A stretch of DNA of 12,977 nt from an uncultured Flavobacteriales bacterium. Its GTDB lineage: Bacteria; Bacteroidota; Bacteroidia; CAIKAF01. Position 1 is the first letter of the stretch. The number at the start of each line of letters is the position of its first letter. The DNA is taken from NCBI GenBank assembly GCA_937925455.1, contig CALEWF010000109.1, forward strand, positions 1 to 12,977. Direction: 5' to 3'. This document shows positions 7,327 to 12,977 of the stretch, piece by piece. Made by a program: the position numbers and the translations under genes. The notes under the pieces are model-generated. The model was given only the letters and a program-made list of their open reading frames with translations. It had not been told where the DNA came from and did no database searches.

Positions 7327-8595
7327 ATGGAATTGTTCATAGTATTGTTGCTTTTGTTGATATTGGTGTTTACAGGCTCGCAATTGTTTTTAATCATCGG
7401 AACACTGAGCCTTTCCTTGTTTTTCCTCATGGGTGATGTGGAATTGTTTTCAATTACCAAAGACATGTTCGATACGGTGAATAAACCTGCCTTATTATCT
7501 ATTCCGCTGTATGTTTTTGCAGGGGCAGTGATGTCGAAAGGTGAAATTGCCAAACGCCTGATTGATTTAATGATGGCTTTATTTGGTTGGATGAAAGGAG
7601 GGCTTACCGTAGGAGCCATTTTTGCCTGCGTAATTTTTGCAGCTATTTCAGGCTCATCACCTGTTACATTGTTGGCCATTGGTTCGATTATGTATCCGGC
7701 CATGTTGCGTTATAGTTATCCCAATACTTTGGCACTGGGAAGTATTACAGCTTCGGGGTCATTAGGAATTATTATTCCACCCAGTATTCCCATGATTATA
7801 TTTTCCATCATGACCGGTGCCGATGTAAATAAATTATTTATTGCCGGATTAGTACCCGGAATTGTTACAGCGATTTTTTTAATGACTTTAGCATTGATCA
7901 TTGCCCGAAAATATCCATTACAAACCGTTCCTTTTTCGGCATCTAACTTAGGTACCAGCTTTGTAAAAAGCATTCCTGCATTGCTGATGCCTATCTTAAT
8001 CATAGGTGGAATATATGGAGGAATATACAACGTAACTGAAGCAGCATCCGTAGGAGCTGTCTATGCTATTCTTGTGGAATTGTTTTATTTCAGAAAATCA
8101 TCAGTTAAAGACATTGCCAACACGCTGTATGATTCGGTAATCATCATGGGCACTATATTTATCATCATTGCCATGGCAGCCGTATTCAATCGGTTTTTGA
8201 TTCTTCAGGATGTACCCCTTTTGCTGCTGGAAAAACTATCCGGATTTATTACCGGTAAAATGATGTTTTTACTAATTTCTATCCTGATGCTACTTATTGT
8301 AGGATTATTCATGGATGCCATTTCAGCTATTCTTATTATGGCTCCTTTACTTTTACCCACCGCACGAATGTATGATGTAAATATTATTCATTTTGGAATT
8401 ATTTTTACCCTAGCCCTTGAAATTGGTTATTTAACACCACCAGTAGGAGTAAATTTATTTGTTTCATCTGGGGTATTCAACCAGCCCTTTGGAAAGGTTG
8501 TAAAAGCTACCCTTCCCTTCATGCTCATGATATTTCTTTCATTAGCATTTATTACATTTTTCCCCGAATTAATTCTTTGGGTAGATAAGCAATAA
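7327..8595 (+). CDS. dctM: TRAP transporter large permease subunit (DctM family)
   Basis: The product has 422 residues and is hydrophobic throughout, with about a dozen helices, the normal size for DctM. The signatures FAAISGSSPVTLLAIGS (104-120) and ASGSLGIIIPPSIPMIIF (142-159) are the two conserved scoop-loop and core motifs; a symmetrical second half contains GLFMDAISAILIMAPLLLP and GYLTPPVGVNLFV. This is the ion-coupled (normally sodium-driven) translocating subunit that moves ligand from DctP across the inner membrane, elevator-style, as in SiaQM. It is the last gene of the TRAP operon. No strong separate terminator follows, but repeat copy 2 begins 20 bp downstream and contains a terminator-like hairpin in this direction. 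Confidence 0.95.
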   Translation: MELFIVLLLLLILVFTGSQLFLIIGTLSLSLFFLMGDVELFSITKDMFDTVNKPALLSIPLYVFAGAVMSKGEIAKRLIDLMMALFGWMKGGLTVGAIFACVIFAAISGSSPVTLLAIGSIMYPAMLRYSYPNTLALGSITASGSLGIIIPPSIPMIIFSIMTGADVNKLFIAGLVPGIVTAIFLMTLALIIARKYPLQTVPFSASNLGTSFVKSIPALLMPILIIGGIYGGIYNVTEAASVGAVYAILVELFYFRKSSVKDIANTLYDSVIIMGTIFIIIAMAAVFNRFLILQDVPLLLLEKLSGFITGKMMFLLISILMLLIVGLFMDAISAILIMAPLLLPTARMYDVNIIHFGIIFTLALEIGYLTPPVGVNLFVSSGVFNQPFGKVVKATLPFMLMIFLSLAFITFFPELILWVDKQ

Positions 8596-8620
8596 TCTAA
8601 AGATTTTCATTAAAATATTG

Positions 8621-8772
8621 ATATTAGGCTGCTTCAAGCGGCTGTCCGTTACAAGTCCTCGGGGCTCATGCACGCATCGCATAGTCGCAGCGGTGTCTTC
8701 GTACCCTCAGCCCCGCTGCTCCTTGCGTTGCGGCATTCGCCCCTGCGGGCTTTTCACTTCCATCCGCAGCAG
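8621..8772 (+). repeat. 152-bp GC-rich repeat core, copy 2
   Basis: Hand count gives 92 G or C of 152 positions. Internal pairing is extensive. GGCTGCTT-C-AAGCGGCT (8627-8643) is an imperfect hairpin at the tip. CGGGGCT (8660-8666) can pair with AGCCCCG (8709-8715). GCAGCGG (8687-8693) can pair with CCGCTGC (8713-8719), excluding the previous pairing. CTGCGG (8743-8748) pairs with CCGCAG (8764-8769). Pairing of GCCC (8739-8742) with GGGC (8747-8750) before TTTT competes with that last stem. Confidence 0.9.
8739..8754 (+). terminator. Terminator-like hairpin within the repeat core, downstream of dctM
   Basis: GCCC-CTGC-GGGC followed by TTTTC is a short 4-bp GC stem with a four-T tract. It could end TRAP operon transcripts, since no other terminator is visible after dctM. 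The stem is weak and an alternative pairing exists. In copy 1 the T-run is interrupted (TTTCC). Confidence 0.3.
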
Positions 8773-8831
8773 ATTTGAAGATGAGTTGATTTGAAGATGA
8801 GTTGATTTGAAGATGAGTTGATTTGAAGTTG
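8773..8831 (+). repeat. 16-bp tandem repeat, three full units plus a partial unit
   Basis: The unit ATTTGAAGATGAGTTG occurs perfectly at 8773-8788, 8789-8804 and 8805-8820, then a partial unit ATTTGAAG plus TTG to 8831. Copy 1 of the element holds only about one unit (831-848, opposite strand). The unit length is not a multiple of three and no gene spans it, so it is probably a slippage-prone non-coding array. Confidence 0.95.
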
Positions 8832-9021
8832 TATAAATTGCATGATATTCGCAATTCGTAATGGATAATTCGTAATTTAATATCGGGGCAGCGATTGAAT
8901 CCGCCCCTACGAGGCGGAAAAACACGCCCCCCACCTCTAATATAAGATGATAAAAAATCTAATGAAAATTTTAAGATCATTTTATCCTGTCATTTTCTTT
9001 ATTTTGCAAAAAAATGGAACT

Positions 9022-9537
9022 ATGAGAACATTATTTATTCTTTGGGTTTCTGCTATTAGTCTATCCTCTTGTAACAAACCCAAACTTGTTGAATTTTCTT
9101 ATGAATTAAACAATGTACCCTTAAAACTCGAAGCTCCGGTTACACCCGGTCCCAATTCATTTCAGGCAGAAGTTGCATTAAATTTGGATGATGTTTTTAA
9201 AACTAACCATGCCGATCGAACCAAAATCAAGGATGTATCTATTGAAAGCATGGAATTATTCATGCAGGAAGGTCGCAACTTCAATAACTTTGAAAACTTA
9301 GTGGTAAATTTTTTCAGTAATAAAAACAACATGACCAAATTGGCCAGCCTTTCACCGGTACCTAAAGAAAGTACTGCCCTAAAACCTCAAGCTACGGAAA
9401 AAGCAGATATACACAAGTATTTTTCCGAAAATACCTTGTTCATCATTATAGATGCCAATATCTCCCAAATGGATACGTTAGGTTATGAAATGCTGATGAA
9501 TATGAAGCTTAAATTCAGTGCTTCTGAAAAAAAATAA
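9022..9537 (+). CDS. Small lipoprotein of unknown function
   Basis: The product has 171 residues. I chose the ATG at 9022 because it starts a proper lipoprotein signal, MRTLFILWVSAISLSSCNKP, with the lipidated cysteine at residue 17; the in-frame ATG at 8947 would bury it behind 25 extra residues. The mature part begins with beta-type sequence (VEFSYELNNVPLKLEAPV) and contains a mixed region with KIKDVSIESMELFM and, near the end, LFIIIDANISQMD. I do not recognise the domain. It is probably envelope-anchored. It is the first gene of a tight three-gene cluster, all predicted to be exported, with the DUF2147 gene starting 4 bp after its stop. Confidence 0.75.
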   Translation: MRTLFILWVSAISLSSCNKPKLVEFSYELNNVPLKLEAPVTPGPNSFQAEVALNLDDVFKTNHADRTKIKDVSIESMELFMQEGRNFNNFENLVVNFFSNKNNMTKLASLSPVPKESTALKPQATEKADIHKYFSENTLFIIIDANISQMDTLGYEMLMNMKLKFSASEKK

Positions 9538-9541
9538 TTTG

Positions 9542-10000
9542 ATGAAAAGAATTTTAAATATATTTACTATAGTCTGGATATCATGGATAGGCAATCTCTA
9601 TGCTCAAGGTATTGACAATCCGGATTTACTGTTGGGGGTTTGGATCCCAAAAGATGGAAAATCGCATGTAAAAATTGAAAAAATTGGTAACAAATATTTT
9701 GGAAAAGTTGTTTGGCTCAAAGAACCCAATGACCCCAAAACCGGATTACCAGAAACTGACGATAAGAACCCTGATCCTGCCTTGAGAAACCAGCCCATCA
9801 TGGGATTACGATTCATGAATGATTTTACGTATGTAGGTAACGGGGTATTTAAAGATGGACGGATGTATGACCCGAACGATGGAAAAACCTACTGTGGAAA
9901 AATTACCATCATTTCACCGGATGAAATAGACCTTCGAGGAAGTATCTGCGGATTTTCTATCCTGGGCCGTACCGAAAAATGGAAACGTTATAATCCATAA
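9542..10000 (+). CDS. DUF2147 domain-containing exported protein
   Basis: The product has 152 residues from the ATG at 9542, the likely start because it gives a clean signal peptide (cleavage near LYAQ, residues 19-22); an upstream ATG at 9518 overlaps the previous gene. The mature protein matches the DUF2147 pattern closely: LLGVWIPKDGKSHVKIEKIG, then GKVVWLKEPNDPKTGLPETD (54-73), NPDPALRNQPIMGLRF, GRMYDPNDGKTYCGKI (106-121) and ending LGRTEKWKR. This is a small beta-rich, lipocalin-like domain common in Bacteroidota and Proteobacteria, with no established biochemical role. Two cysteines (C118 and C136) could form a disulfide. The next gene starts 5 bp after the stop. Confidence 0.93.
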   Translation: MKRILNIFTIVWISWIGNLYAQGIDNPDLLLGVWIPKDGKSHVKIEKIGNKYFGKVVWLKEPNDPKTGLPETDDKNPDPALRNQPIMGLRFMNDFTYVGNGVFKDGRMYDPNDGKTYCGKITIISPDEIDLRGSICGFSILGRTEKWKRYNP

Positions 10001-10005
10001 ATCCA

Positions 10006-10719
10006 ATGAAAAAATTACTTCCAATTTTTATCATAGTAACCACCCTATTGGGTTCTTGCGGGTTATTATGTGATATCAAAGGCAATGGGAACTTAATTAC
10101 CGTAGATCGTCCTTTAACCAGTGTATTTACCGGGGTTCAACTGGAAAGTGAAGCCAATGTGTTCATTATTCCCGATACCATTCAACGAGTAGAAGTGTTT
10201 GCCGATGAAAATTTGGAAGAGCGAATACTAACTTCCGTAGAGAACAATATACTGTTTATCCGTGTGGATGAAAATCAATCCATTTGCAATGCTACTAGGG
10301 AAATAAGAGTTCATACACCGGCAGTAATTCAATTTTTACAAAACACTTCTTCCGGAAGAATTGAAACATTACAAACAATCGCTCAATCGCAGCTTGCCAT
10401 AAAAAATTCAGGAAGTGGTATGATTGAAATTAGTGCAAACGTAACATCACTTACTACGCTAAATACCGGATCCGGAAAAATTTTAGTACAAGGACTGACA
10501 GATTACCTTGATGTAACCAATACCGGTTCTGGCCATACAGAATGTTTTGATTTGGTAACACAACAAGCAGATGTATTAAATGCAGGATCTGGCAACAGCA
10601 AAGTAAACGTAATGGATACCCTCAATGTAACACTTACCGGTTCTGGCAATGTATATTACAAAGGAAACCCTGTAACCAATATTACTGATACTGGTTCAGG
10701 GAGTGTAATACAGCAATAA
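10006..10719 (+). CDS. Lipoprotein with GIN domain (DUF2807, 'auto-transporter adhesin head')
   Basis: The product has 237 residues. The lipobox LLGSC places the lipidated cysteine at residue 18. The mature region starts with a beta-strand segment (GNGNLITVDRPLTSVFTGVQ) typical of GIN-domain proteins. It then shows a ladder of turn motifs: NTSSG (113), NSGSG (133), NTGSG (153), NTGSG (172), NAGSG (192), LTGSG (210) and DTGSG (228). These are about 18-20 residues apart, the signature of a right-handed beta-helix. Such proteins are abundant in Bacteroidota envelopes; an adhesin role is suggested by the family name but not demonstrated. It is the last gene of the cluster and runs tail-to-tail with the His-rich gene, with 8 bp between. 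Confidence 0.93.
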   Translation: MKKLLPIFIIVTTLLGSCGLLCDIKGNGNLITVDRPLTSVFTGVQLESEANVFIIPDTIQRVEVFADENLEERILTSVENNILFIRVDENQSICNATREIRVHTPAVIQFLQNTSSGRIETLQTIAQSQLAIKNSGSGMIEISANVTSLTTLNTGSGKILVQGLTDYLDVTNTGSGHTECFDLVTQQADVLNAGSGNSKVNVMDTLNVTLTGSGNVYYKGNPVTNITDTGSGSVIQQ

Positions 10720-10727
10720 ATGGATTA

Positions 10728-10937
10728 TTAATGGCCACTGCGATGTTCTTTATGGCTTTCTGATTCGCCATGATGCCCATCGTGTTGCTCGGTTTTGTGT
10801 TTATCACAATCATTGGTGCAGTTGCTGGCTTTACCAATAGCGCCTACAACGGGAGCAATGATGATAAACATCAAAACAACAATAATAAAAACAGTTGCAT
10901 TTTCTTTTTGCGGAGTATGCTCAGTATGTGATGACAT
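10728..10937 (-). CDS. Small single-helix membrane protein with His-rich tail
   Basis: The product has 69 residues. An N-terminal polar segment with two histidines (H4, H7) precedes one membrane helix (about 15-36, ATVFIIVVLMFIIIAPVVGA). The tail that follows is soluble, with CTNDC (C40, C44) and seven histidines in the last 23 residues (H47, H52, H55, H56, H62, H65, H69). The composition suggests metal binding, for example copper, zinc or nickel, but no family is recognised. A perfect AT-rich palindrome lies directly upstream of the start. The frame is short, so coding status is likely but not certain; non-random composition and a plausible ATG support it. Confidence 0.65.
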   Translation of the reverse strand: MSSHTEHTPQKENATVFIIVVLMFIIIAPVVGAIGKASNCTNDCDKHKTEQHDGHHGESESHKEHRSGH

Positions 10938-10952
10938 ATAAATTGAATTTAT
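10938..10952. promoter_or_regulatory. Perfect palindrome abutting the start codon of the His-rich gene
   Basis: ATAAATT-G-AATTTAT has perfect 7-bp arms around one base and touches the ATG (10937 on the minus strand). It could be an operator covering the leader or an mRNA structure at the start codon. In AT-rich DNA such palindromes also arise by chance. Confidence 0.3.
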
Positions 10953-10999
10953 GCGTTAAAAATATAAAATGAGACAAAAATAAAGAACTCAAAACCGAC

Positions 11000-12688
11000 C
11001 TACTTATATTTTCTCACCCGAATAATAAGGTAAATCAAAATAAGGAAAAGTCCTCCGGAAATAAGAAAGCCAGCTAGCGTAAAATAATTCAACCCATAAG
11101 GCGTAACCATATCTTCTGGAAATGATACTGTAGCTATAATAGATGACCCGATTATTAATGCCACAATGATAAACGTAAGAGAAATGCGGTTAGTTACCTG
11201 GTCCATTTTTTTCAGCAAGTAACCATAACCCTGCAATTCCACTTCAAAATGCAATTTACCTTTTCGGGTAGCCTGCAAAATGGCTTTAATTTCAACCGGT
11301 AGTGTAGTTAGAAATGCCGTTAGGTTGAAATACCTGTTTTCTAACTCACTGAGCAAATTTTCCGGACGTAATTGATCGGCCACAACTTTGGCTCCCCAAG
11401 GTTTAATAAATTCAAAGGTTTTAAAATTCGGGTGCATGATTTTTCCAATTCCTTCCAAAATGGCCAAAGCACGGAAAATCATAAAAATATCCCCCGATAC
11501 CTGCATTTGATAGTCCAGCATGATTTGCTGCAACCGCTTGGTAATATCAGCTATACTGCCTTCACTTACATCTAAGTTGCTAAAATCTTCAATCAACTCA
11601 TGCATGTCATATTCCAATGACCGAAAATCTTCTACCTGGTCTTCTATAGCAAGTTTCCGCATGTATTCGGCAGCTTGACGGGCATCTCCTTTGGCTATAG
11701 AAATAAATACATTGGCAAAGGCATATTTATCTTTTTTCATCAAATGCCCGGTCATTCCAAAGTCAAGCAACAATATCACGCCATCGCGTCGTACCAACAC
11801 ATTGCCCGGATGAGGGTCTGCATGAAAGATGCCTTTTTCAAAAATCATCTCTAAGTAGATACTCATCCCATTTTCAACGATGCGGTGCGGATTTAATCCC
11901 CATTCACGCAATTGGTCCACATTGGTAATTTTACATCCGTCTGCATATTCAAGCACCATCATGCGTTGCGTGGTATATTCCTTATAGGCTTTGGGGATGT
12001 ATAAATTACTGTTTTTGCCGTAAAGTTTTCTGAACTTTCCAATATTTCGGGCTTCGTTACGGTAGTCCAATTCCCGCTGCATGGTCTTTTCATACACCTT
12101 CACAATATCCGAAGCATTTAAGATTCCCTGCTTTCTTAAATATCGGTCGGTTCGGCGAACTACCTCATGCACAATAGCCAAATCGCGTTCAATAACTTCC
12201 TGCACTTCGGGACGTTGCACTTTTACTACTACCAATTCTCCGGATTTTAACCGAGCTTTATGCACTTGTCCGATAGAAGCTGAAGCTATGGGAGTTTCTG
12301 AGAACTCATCAAATATGTCTTCAATTTCATAACCTAGTTCTTTACGAATTATTCGACGCACCTCTTCGTAAGGAAATGGAGGAACCCGATCTTGTAATTT
12401 TTCAAATTCCTCAATCAAAGGCTCCGGCAACATATCCGGACGGTTGCTCAGCACCTGTGCCAATTTAATAAAGGTGGGACCCAACTCCTCTACCACCATG
12501 CGAATACGTTCCCAACGGGTATATTCAAATACTGGCTTTTCATAACGCATCCAGGTAAGGCGACGCTTTTCAGTAACAAAAGTCCGAAGAGTGGAATTGG
12601 TTACAATGTCTTCAAACCCATACTTAATCAGTATGGCAATAATTTCCCGAATACGCCGGATATTTCGAAACGTTTGCTTAAAAATCAT
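11000..12688 (-). CDS. UbiB/ABC1 (AarF) family atypical protein kinase-like protein
   Basis: The 562-residue length is near that of E. coli UbiB. The hallmark motifs run in order: the family N-terminal motif at 75-78, here KLAQ (in LGPTFIKLAQVLSNRPDMLP) instead of K-x-G-Q; the Ala-rich nucleotide loop PIASASIGQVHKA (133-145); the ATP-binding lysine in VVVKVQRP (K155); ERD (167-169); the catalytic loop HADPHPGN (289-296); and the metal-binding DFG (309-311). Two C-terminal helices (about 501-521 and 536-556) anchor it to the inner membrane, as in UbiB. Relatives have ATPase activity and support isoprenoid quinone synthesis; since Bacteroidota generally use menaquinone, the precise role here is uncertain. 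It is a single-gene minus-strand unit, or follows the His-rich gene in a shared direction with 62 bp between. Confidence 0.93.
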   Translation of the reverse strand: MIFKQTFRNIRRIREIIAILIKYGFEDIVTNSTLRTFVTEKRRLTWMRYEKPVFEYTRWERIRMVVEELGPTFIKLAQVLSNRPDMLPEPLIEEFEKLQDRVPPFPYEEVRRIIRKELGYEIEDIFDEFSETPIASASIGQVHKARLKSGELVVVKVQRPEVQEVIERDLAIVHEVVRRTDRYLRKQGILNASDIVKVYEKTMQRELDYRNEARNIGKFRKLYGKNSNLYIPKAYKEYTTQRMMVLEYADGCKITNVDQLREWGLNPHRIVENGMSIYLEMIFEKGIFHADPHPGNVLVRRDGVILLLDFGMTGHLMKKDKYAFANVFISIAKGDARQAAEYMRKLAIEDQVEDFRSLEYDMHELIEDFSNLDVSEGSIADITKRLQQIMLDYQMQVSGDIFMIFRALAILEGIGKIMHPNFKTFEFIKPWGAKVVADQLRPENLLSELENRYFNLTAFLTTLPVEIKAILQATRKGKLHFEVELQGYGYLLKKMDQVTNRISLTFIIVALIIGSSIIATVSFPEDMVTPYGLNYFTLAGFLISGGLFLILIYLIIRVRKYK

Positions 12689-12720
12689 GGGTTGGAAGAC
12701 CGTTTTATAGCTAACCGGTG

Positions 12721-12728
12721 CAAAAGTA
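12721..12728 (-). promoter_or_regulatory. Candidate -7 element upstream of the UbiB-like gene
   Basis: On the minus strand TACTTTTG, followed by C, is a perfect match to the Bacteroidota TAnnTTTG element, 32 bp upstream of the ATG at 12688. The -33 region is poor: CATT at 19 nt and TTTT at 23 nt. Confidence 0.4.
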
Positions 12729-12923
12729 TCAAAAAATAGAGTGTGCTAATGAAAAGTGGTAAAATAATAATTCCAAAATTGTCATTAGCATAAATTTCTA
12801 ATGGTAGTATAATTACGAGTTTTTAGTTTTATGTTAGTTAAATTTAAGCTTACCCAAGCAAATAAAGTTTCAAAAAAATCTTGTCTTAATATAAAATAAT
12901 CTTAGCGGTTCATATAAATTTAT

Positions 12924-12977
12924 TATAGGCTGCTTCAAGCGGCTGTCCGCTCCAAGTCCTCGGGGCTCAGCCACACA
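12924..12977 (+). repeat. Dispersed repeat, copy 3 (start only, cut by the window end)
   Basis: From 12928 to the window end, 45 of 50 bases match the beginning of the core in copy 2 (8627-8676), in the same orientation. The tip hairpin GGCTGCTTCAAGCGGCT is fully conserved; differences fall at GCTCC for GTTAC and in CAGCCACACA for CATGCACGCA. It is more diverged than copies 1 and 2 are from each other, suggesting a subfamily. The preceding stretch (12729-12923) is AT-rich and holds no gene or other structure that I can see. Confidence 0.85.

Larger units (their letters stand above)
8616..8937 (+). repeat. Dispersed modular intergenic repeat, copy 2
   Basis: This fills most of the 426-bp gap between dctM and the lipoprotein gene at 9022. 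In plus-strand order it holds the GC-rich core (8621-8772), a 16-bp tandem array (8773-8831), two AATTCGTAAT motifs (8853-8862, 8867-8876), and an end block (8882-8937) roughly three-quarters identical to 611-666 on the opposite strand, including CCCTACGAGGCGG. It lacks the roughly 130-bp hairpin-containing segment of copy 1. The element ends are flanked by ATATTAG (8621-8627) and CTAATAT (8937-8943), a possible 7-bp terminal inverted repeat not matched in copy 1. The minus-strand frames crossing it do not look like genes. Confidence 0.85.

Noticed and set aside
7257..7703. 148-residue minus-strand frame opposite dctQ/dctM
   Set aside because: It is a shadow of two clear TRAP genes, with low-complexity sequence and no independent start context.
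8773..8831. Possible CRISPR array
   Set aside because: The 16-bp units are directly adjacent with no spacers, too short for CRISPR repeats, and there are no cas genes nearby.
8666..8980. 104-residue minus-strand open frame across repeat copy 2, and a 75-residue frame at 8707-8934
   Set aside because: Both lie wholly or mostly in the repeat, read through the 16-bp tandem array in shifting frames, and have no start signal or recognisable domain. The short peptide frame starting MEV and ending KEQRG is open in copies 1 and 2 but ends after 18 residues; its only difference is an amino-acid change, giving no sign of coding constraint.
8947..9021. Upstream ATG extending the lipoprotein by 25 residues
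   Set aside because: It would add a second hydrophobic stretch before a perfect lipoprotein signal that starts at 9022.
9518..9541. Upstream ATG for the DUF2147 gene overlapping the previous gene
   Set aside because: The ATG at 9542 gives a normal signal peptide and a 4-bp gap; the overlap start adds only LLKKNNL-type residues.

Overview
The window looks like chromosomal DNA of a member of the Bacteroidota. It is AT-rich. It carries families typical of that phylum: an ECF sigma factor with an adjacent anti-sigma and a 'sensor of ECF-type sigma factor' gene, a GIN/DUF2807 lipoprotein, and a DUF2147 protein. Candidate promoters fit the Bacteroidota -33/-7 pattern (TTTG-N19-TAnnTTTG) better than the E. 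coli pattern. Genus or species cannot be named from the sequence alone.

Layout. (1) 2-574: the 3' end of an O-antigen ligase/Wzy-like membrane protein, cut by the window edge. (2) 611-1023: first copy of a GC-rich modular intergenic repeat. (3) 1093-2626, minus strand: a regulatory operon of ECF sigma factor, membrane anti-sigma factor and secreted CpxP-like sensor, closed by a strong terminator. (4) 2743-4744, plus strand: a GT-C type membrane glycosyltransferase followed 1 bp later by a small exported protein. (5) 4908-8595, plus strand: a complete four-gene TRAP transporter operon of the TPR-associated kind (TatT, DctP, DctQ, DctM). (6) 8616-8937: second copy of the repeat, with an internal 16-bp tandem array. 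(7) 9022-10719, plus strand: three short exported proteins (lipoprotein, DUF2147 protein, GIN-domain lipoprotein) in a tight operon. (8) 10728-10937, minus strand: a small one-helix membrane protein with a His-rich tail. (9) 11000-12688, minus strand: a UbiB/ABC1 atypical kinase. (10) 12924-12977: the start of a third, more divergent repeat copy cut by the window end.

How it fits together. The sigma operon is a self-contained envelope-signalling module. The TRAP operon has all three classical TRAP parts plus a periplasmic TatT partner, so it should make a working ion-driven importer of an unknown, probably carboxylate-bearing ligand. The remaining genes are mostly envelope or membrane functions with no obvious shared pathway.

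The most unusual feature is the dispersed repeat. Its 152-bp core is about 60% GC by hand count in an otherwise AT-rich window. It is 150/152 identical between copies 1 and 2. Around the core, the same modules recur in the same order but with different copy number and content. It carries no transposase and no convincing ORF. I cannot tell from the sequence whether it has been described before. Everything else is recognisable biology.
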